DNA from: Streptomyces sp. Je 1-332
GTDB taxonomy: Bacteria > Actinomycetota > Actinomycetes > Streptomycetales > Streptomycetaceae
Length of the DNA: 64,000 nt
Assembly: GCF_040730185.1 (NCBI RefSeq)
Contig: NZ_CP160402.1
Coordinates: 2,604,001-2,668,000 of the forward strand
Direction: 5' to 3'
The position numbers were made by a program, and so were the translations under genes. Below, piece by piece: positions 60,306 through 64,000 of this stretch (position 1 is its first letter; every line of letters begins with the position of its first letter). The notes under the pieces are model-generated. The model saw only the letters and a list, made by a program, of their open reading frames with translations. It searched no databases and was not told the DNA's origin.

Positions 60306-60553
60306 GGCGTCAGGGTACCGCAGCGCCCGTGCGGCCCGCGACGAGGTTCCACGCCGCGACACCCGCACCGACCGGAGGCGCACGGCGGTCCGGAACCCAA
60401 CCTTTGGCCAAGGGTTACTCCGCGTACCGACCACTAACGGGGCAACACCAAGATCGCATCGCGTTTGGATAACAACGCAATAACTCAAACCTCGTACTCA
60501 CTGGTATGCGGCCACTTAGCATGCGGCGATCGAGCCATTTCGGAGTCGCCCCC
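60306..60553. other. leuS / cytochrome b divergent intergenic region
   Basis: No gene seen. It contains an 18-bp near-palindrome AACCTTTGGCCAAGGGTT (60399-60416, two mismatches), a candidate operator for the rightward electron-transfer pair, and an AT-richer stretch (60455-60490) where the + strand promoter probably lies. Confidence 0.5.
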
Positions 60554-61747
60554 ATGAACCCTCTGAATCCGCATCGCAAAAGCCGCCCGAGCCGCGCAAG
60601 CCGCGCGAGCGGCGCGGGCCGCACCAACCGCAGGAACACTTCGTTCGCAGCCTTCCCCGAACCGAGCAGAAGCACGCGCGGAGTACTGACCACCGCCGCA
60701 CTCCTGCTGATACCCCTGCTCGTGATAGTCGGGAGCGACGCCTTCCGCGCCGCACTCGACTTCACCACCGGCGTGCTGTCCCTGGTCTCCCTGACCGCAG
60801 CCGTCGTCTGGGGCCTGGTCGCCACCGACCGGCTCTTCCTGCACTCCCGTCAGCGACTGCTCGCCCAGGCCGTGCACCGGGCCACCGCCGTCGCCTCCAT
60901 CGGGTTCCTCCTGCTCCACGTCACCGTCAAGCTCACGCTCGACCACGTGTCGCCGGTCGGCGCCCTCATCCCCTTCGGGCTCGGCTTCTCCGGAACCGAC
61001 GGGCTCATCGGCCTCGGGTCGCTCGCCGGGCTCCTCATGGTCGTCACAGGCGTCACCGGAGCCCTGCGCAGCGCCTTCGCCTCACCGGCCCAGGTGGCGT
61101 CCCGCTGGCGCGCGCTGCACATGCTCGCCTACCCGGCCTGGTGTTCGGCGCTGATCCACGGCCTGTACGCGGGACGCCCGCCGAGTCCGTGGGTGACCAC
61201 CCTGTACTGCCTCTGTCTGGTCGCCGTCGCGGGCGCGGTCGCGCTGCGCGCTTCCCCGCTCCCGCTCAAGCGGAAGGTGGCCGCCCGGATCCTGGCCCTC
61301 CTCGAACCCGAGAGCAGGGCCCGCAACAGAGAGCCCGTCCGCAGGGACACCACCGAGTCCCCGCTCCCCGGCACGGCCGCCGCTCCCGGCCGTGCCCCCG
61401 AACCCGAGTCCGACCCCACCCCGGTGGTCGGCATCGCGGCGGCCTACCGCGTCCTCGCCTCCACCAACCTGCCCACAGAGGTCGTGTCCAGCACCGATCC
61501 CCCGCCGCCCCGCTGGCCGGCGCCCTCCCCGCCGCCCCCGGCCGAGGCGCCCCACATCCCGTACGACACCACCCTGTACGACACCGCGTACGACCCACCG
61601 CCCTACGGCGCGGCCCCCGACCCCCCGTACGAGGCCCCGTACCAGGCCCCGTACGACAACGGCCCCGCCACTGAACCGCTGCCCCACACCTTCCAGGCGC
61701 CGAGTTCGGGCGAGCCCTGGAACGCCGCCACCGGAGGCCCCAAGTGA
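60554..61747 (+). CDS. ferric-reductase-like di-heme cytochrome b membrane protein
   Basis: 397 aa. About six membrane helices between residues 43 and 228. Histidines His108-x13-His122 and His189-x12-His202 reproduce the double bis-heme spacing of the ferric reductase/NOX/MsrQ superfamily, so two stacked b hemes crossing the membrane are likely. There is no FAD/NADPH domain; instead a long Pro-rich C-terminal tail carries YDTTLYDTAYDPPPYG-type Tyr/Pro/Asp repeats. The N-terminus is Arg/Ser-rich. I chose the ATG at 60554. The GTG of the NuoF-like gene overlaps its stop (GTGA), so the two are made together. Confidence 0.75.
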   Translation: MNPLNPHRKSRPSRASRASGAGRTNRRNTSFAAFPEPSRSTRGVLTTAALLLIPLLVIVGSDAFRAALDFTTGVLSLVSLTAAVVWGLVATDRLFLHSRQRLLAQAVHRATAVASIGFLLLHVTVKLTLDHVSPVGALIPFGLGFSGTDGLIGLGSLAGLLMVVTGVTGALRSAFASPAQVASRWRALHMLAYPAWCSALIHGLYAGRPPSPWVTTLYCLCLVAVAGAVALRASPLPLKRKVAARILALLEPESRARNREPVRRDTTESPLPGTAAAPGRAPEPESDPTPVVGIAAAYRVLASTNLPTEVVSSTDPPPPRWPAPSPPPPAEAPHIPYDTTLYDTAYDPPPYGAAPDPPYEAPYQAPYDNGPATEPLPHTFQAPSSGEPWNAATGGPK

Positions 61748-63339
61748 ACGCGTCGCTGCCCGACGTCCCCGAAGTCCGCGTCGTCGGGCTTCCGCTCCTG
61801 ACCTCGGGCTTCGATCTGGTCGAGCGCCTCGATCTGGCGATGCACCTGAAGGTGCACGGCCCGCTCGAGCCCATGGCGGGCGAGTCCCTCGCCACCCTCT
61901 CCGAGGCCATCTCGCTGCGCGGCAGGGGCGGCGCCGGCTTCCCCTTCGCCCGGAAGCTGCGCTCGGTCGCCGACGCGGCGATACGTCGCGGGGTGCGCCC
62001 CGTGGTGGTCATCAACGGCAGCGAGGACGAACCCGCCTGCCGCAAGGACACCGTCCTGATCAACCGCGCCCCGCACCTCATCCTCGACGGCGCTCTCCTT
62101 GCCGCCGAGGCCCTCGGAGCGCGCACGCTCATCGTGGGCGTGACCCGGGACTCCACCGAGTCCTCGATGCTCGCGGCGCTCGCCGAGCGCGGCCTGACCA
62201 ACCGGCGCGGATCGACCATCCGCGCGCGCGTGCAGCGCAATCCGGTGCGCATGGTGACGGGTGAATCCTCCGCCCTGGTGCGTTCCGCGGACGGCGGCCC
62301 GCCCATGCCCCCGGGGCGCAAGGTGCGAACCTCCGACTCCGGAGTGGGCGGCGCGCCCACGCTGCTGTCCAACGCGGAGACCTTCGCCCAACTCGCCGTC
62401 GCCGCCCGGATCGGCCCCGACCGATACGGCCGCACCGGCCTGCGGGAGGAGCCGGGCACGGTCCTGCTCACCGTCTCCGGAGCCGTCGCGAGGCCCATGG
62501 TGGTCGAGGTCCCCACGGGAGTGCCCTTGCGGTACGTCCTGCAGCTGGCCGGCGCCCCGCCGCTCCCCCAGGGCGTCCTGACGGGCGGCTATCACGGCAA
62601 GTGGCTCGACGCGGTCACCGCTCATGACGCGGTCGTCTCACGCGCCTCCCTGGAGGCCTGCGGCGGCGCCCTCGGCGCGGGCGCGATCCTGCCGATCGGC
62701 GCCGGCACCTGTCCGCTCGGGGAGGCGCTGCTGGTGGCGAACTGGCTGGCGTCCGAGAGCGCGGGTCAGTGCGGCCCCTGCTATCTGGGCCTGCCCGCGG
62801 CGGCCCGCGGCCTCGCGGACGTCCTGGACGGCGGCGGTCCCACCGCCCTGGAGGCGCTGCGCGAGGTGACGCGGGCCGTGAAGCGGCGCGGTGCCTGCAA
62901 GCACCCCGACGGCACGGCGGCGTTCATCGAGTCCACGATCTCGGCGTTCACCGACGACCTCGCCGCGCACGTCCTGGGCGGCGGCTGCGGCCGCCCCGTG
63001 CAGGGCGTCCTGCCCCTCCAGGCGGAAACCCCGCAGGCCGAGGCGCCCAGCGGTCGCAGGCTGGCCGTCGACTGGACGCTCTGCCAGGGCCACGGGCTCT
63101 GCGCGGACATCGTCCCCGAGCTGATCCAGCTGGGCCCCGACGGCTTCCCCGGTGTGGCGGAAGCCTCCGTACCGCGGTACTCCGAAGCGCGTGCCGAACG
63201 TGCCGTACGCCGCTGCCCGGCGCTCGCCCTGCGCATCGAGGAGGACCCGTCCCTCCCCTCGCCGCGCACGGCTCTGCCGCTCGCCCTGCCGCCGGGCAGA
63301 AGCCGTGGCCGCAGGGCGCTCGGCAGCGGACGGCAGTGA
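61744..63339 (+). CDS. NuoF-like flavo/iron-sulfur protein fused to a ferredoxin
   Basis: 531 aa. FMN site SLRGRGGAGFPFARK and VINGSEDEPACRKD, an SLBB domain (about 240-275), then a NuoF-type cluster segment ESAGQCGPCYLG...RGACKHPDG. Cys343, 346 and 385 are kept, but the first cluster Cys is Ala340. The C-terminal 90 residues are a small ferredoxin with Cys447-x5-Cys453 and Cys491-Pro, typical of [3Fe-4S] forms. The usual NADH-loop GxGxYxCGEE is not clear (VTGESSALVRS). Coupled by GTGA to the cytochrome b gene, it most likely exchanges electrons with it. Confidence 0.83.
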   Translation: MNASLPDVPEVRVVGLPLLTSGFDLVERLDLAMHLKVHGPLEPMAGESLATLSEAISLRGRGGAGFPFARKLRSVADAAIRRGVRPVVVINGSEDEPACRKDTVLINRAPHLILDGALLAAEALGARTLIVGVTRDSTESSMLAALAERGLTNRRGSTIRARVQRNPVRMVTGESSALVRSADGGPPMPPGRKVRTSDSGVGGAPTLLSNAETFAQLAVAARIGPDRYGRTGLREEPGTVLLTVSGAVARPMVVEVPTGVPLRYVLQLAGAPPLPQGVLTGGYHGKWLDAVTAHDAVVSRASLEACGGALGAGAILPIGAGTCPLGEALLVANWLASESAGQCGPCYLGLPAAARGLADVLDGGGPTALEALREVTRAVKRRGACKHPDGTAAFIESTISAFTDDLAAHVLGGGCGRPVQGVLPLQAETPQAEAPSGRRLAVDWTLCQGHGLCADIVPELIQLGPDGFPGVAEASVPRYSEARAERAVRRCPALALRIEEDPSLPSPRTALPLALPPGRSRGRRALGSGRQ

Positions 63340-63372
63340 CCAGCCCGTACGGACGGCAGTGACCAGCCCGTA
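63327..63372. repeat. perfect 23-bp tandem duplication over the NuoF-like stop codon
   Basis: Two identical units, 63327-63349 and 63350-63372 (CGGACGGCAGTGACCAGCCC + GTA). The first contains the real stop TGA. The duplication looks recent because the copies are identical. Confidence 0.95.
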
Positions 63373-63389
63373 GAGGCCGGACACACGAA

Positions 63390-63418
63390 AGCGGGCCACC
63401 CGATCCGGGTGGCCCGCT
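63390..63418 (-). terminator. terminator between the NuoF-like gene and tRNA-Ala
   Basis: Perfect 13-bp stem AGCGGGCCACCCG / CGGGTGGCCCGCT with a 3-nt loop. It is followed by TTTCG on the minus strand, ending the tRNA transcript; it also serves the rightward genes. Confidence 0.85.
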
Positions 63419-63429
63419 CTCATCTGCTG

Positions 63430-63502
63430 TGGAGCTAAGGAGAATTGAACTCCTGACCTCCTGCATGCCATGCAGGCGCTCTACCAACTGAGCTATAGCC
63501 CC
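63430..63502 (-). tRNA. tRNA-Ala (anticodon GGC)
   Basis: 73 nt. Acceptor GGGGCTA pairs with TAGCTCC; D arm GCTC-AGTTGGTA-GAGC; anticodon stem CCTGC/GCAGG with loop ATGGCAT (anticodon GGC); T arm GGAG-TTCAATT-CTCC. Discriminator A; the 3' CCA is not encoded, so RNase Z (22473-23381) and CCA-adding enzyme must finish it. Confidence 0.97.
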
Positions 63503-63612
63503 TTGCTTGTCCGCCCGGTTCCCCCGGCGACCTCGTAAACATTAGCGGTCCTCCCCGTGCTCCACCAAATCGTTTCCGGTCTGTACGGATACGGCCGGTA
63601 CTGTCAGCCTTC

Positions 63613-64000
63613 GTGACCGTGATCGCGCTTGTCGGCGCCCGCCACCGCGTGCCCCTCGCCGCAGGGGCATGCCTGCTCTCCTTCACGGCCTTCTGGCTCG
63701 CGCAGCGCGCCCTGGACGTCTCGATGATCGACTTGATGGTCTACCGCGCCGAGGGCGAGACCGTGCGCGCGGGCGGCGACCTCTACGCGCTGCGCACCAC
63801 CGAGGCCCATCTGCCCACCACCTACCCGCCGTTCGCCGCCCTGCTGTTCACGCCGCTGACGCTCCTGGACACGGCGGACATGCGGGCGCTGGCGACGCTG
63901 GGGAACCTGCTCCTCCTGGTGATCTTCACGTACCTCGCCATCCGTCTCATCGGCCCCCCGCCCAACATCGGGCACGCGCGCGTGGCGGCCGCCCCGCGTC
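63613..64000 (+). CDS. GT87/DUF2029-like membrane mannosyltransferase (3' end outside window)
   Basis: 129 residues visible from the GTG at 63613. First membrane helix VPLAAGACLLSFTAFWLAQR, then DLMVYRAEGETVRAGGDLYALRTTEAHLPTTYPPFAALLFTPLTLL. The DxxVYR and (T)YPPFAA motifs are hallmarks of polyprenol-phosphomannose-dependent alpha-mannosyltransferases (GT87). The rest lies beyond the edge. Transcribed away from the tRNA gene, with a 110-nt gap. Confidence 0.8.
   Translation, partial: MTVIALVGARHRVPLAAGACLLSFTAFWLAQRALDVSMIDLMVYRAEGETVRAGGDLYALRTTEAHLPTTYPPFAALLFTPLTLLDTADMRALATLGNLLLLVIFTYLAIRLIGPPPNIGHARVAAAPR

Overview
The window is a 64 kb piece of a high-GC actinobacterial chromosome, almost certainly Streptomyces. 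The grounds are the strong third-position GC bias, the frequent GTG starts with ATGA/GTGA gene overlaps, a tRNA-Ala gene without an encoded CCA, a CIRCE-controlled hrcA-dnaJ pair, and a housekeeping order (leuA, era, corC, ybeY, phoH, rnz, rsmE, dnaJ, hrcA, hemW, lepA, rpsT, holA, comEC, comEA, leuS) that I know from Streptomyces chromosomes. No prophage, insertion sequence or CRISPR array was recognised. The only mobile DNA I can support is an intein with a homing-endonuclease domain inside phoH.

Layout. 1-2.5 kb: an MMPL exporter (cut by the left edge) and a zinc-ribbon/TerB-like protein. 2.5-4.5 kb: leuA with a leucine-rich leader peptide. 4.5-6 kb: a protealysin-type M4 protease and its emfourin-like inhibitor. 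6-8.6 kb: a GH1 beta-glucosidase coupled to a sugar transporter. 8.7-18.8 kb: the era / cytidine-deaminase-like / mmcQ / corC / ybeY / phoH block on the minus strand. It is interrupted by two cassettes: amt-glnK without glnD, and a divergent XRE regulator plus DHA2 exporter. 18.9-23.8 kb: a PfkB kinase, a macrolide-type glycosyltransferase with a possible leader mini-ORF, an adenine deaminase-like enzyme, RNase Z and a HIT protein. 24.4-32.8 kb: a tricorn-type protease, a small lipoprotein, rsmE, a nitronate monooxygenase-like flavoenzyme, dnaJ and hrcA. 32.9-36 kb: a metallo-beta-lactamase-fold protein, a DUF3097 protein and hemW. 36-43 kb: a signalling island with a SpoIIE-type phosphatase, a 1421-aa soluble hybrid kinase with a six-fold HAMP array, and a stand-alone receiver protein. 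43-50.3 kb: an acyl-CoA ligase, lepA, rpsT, holA, a small protein and a YceI protein. 50.4-60.3 kb: comEC, comEA, DegV, a membrane-anchored coiled-coil protein, and leuS with its own Leu attenuator. 60.5-63.3 kb: a di-heme cytochrome b-like protein coupled to a NuoF-like/ferredoxin fusion. 63.4-64 kb: tRNA-Ala(GGC) and the start of a GT87-like mannosyltransferase.

How the parts connect. Leucine supply (leuA) and leucine use in tRNA charging (leuS) both carry a short leader ORF with a run of Leu codons, which suggests shared attenuation logic. hrcA-dnaJ carries CIRCE. amt-glnK has a plausible GlnR site. The phosphatase, HAMP kinase and receiver look like one stress-signalling unit. The cytochrome b and NuoF-like genes look like one membrane electron-transfer unit.

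Most noteworthy: a PhoH intein with the Trp-Cys-Thr signature of class 3 inteins; the cytochrome b/NuoF-like pair, with one NuoF cluster cysteine missing; an Amt with Glu in place of the first twin-His residue; a cytidine-deaminase-like protein with no zinc ligands; a mini-ORF before the glycosyltransferase; and three families of dispersed intergenic repeats, one of which forms the glnK terminator.
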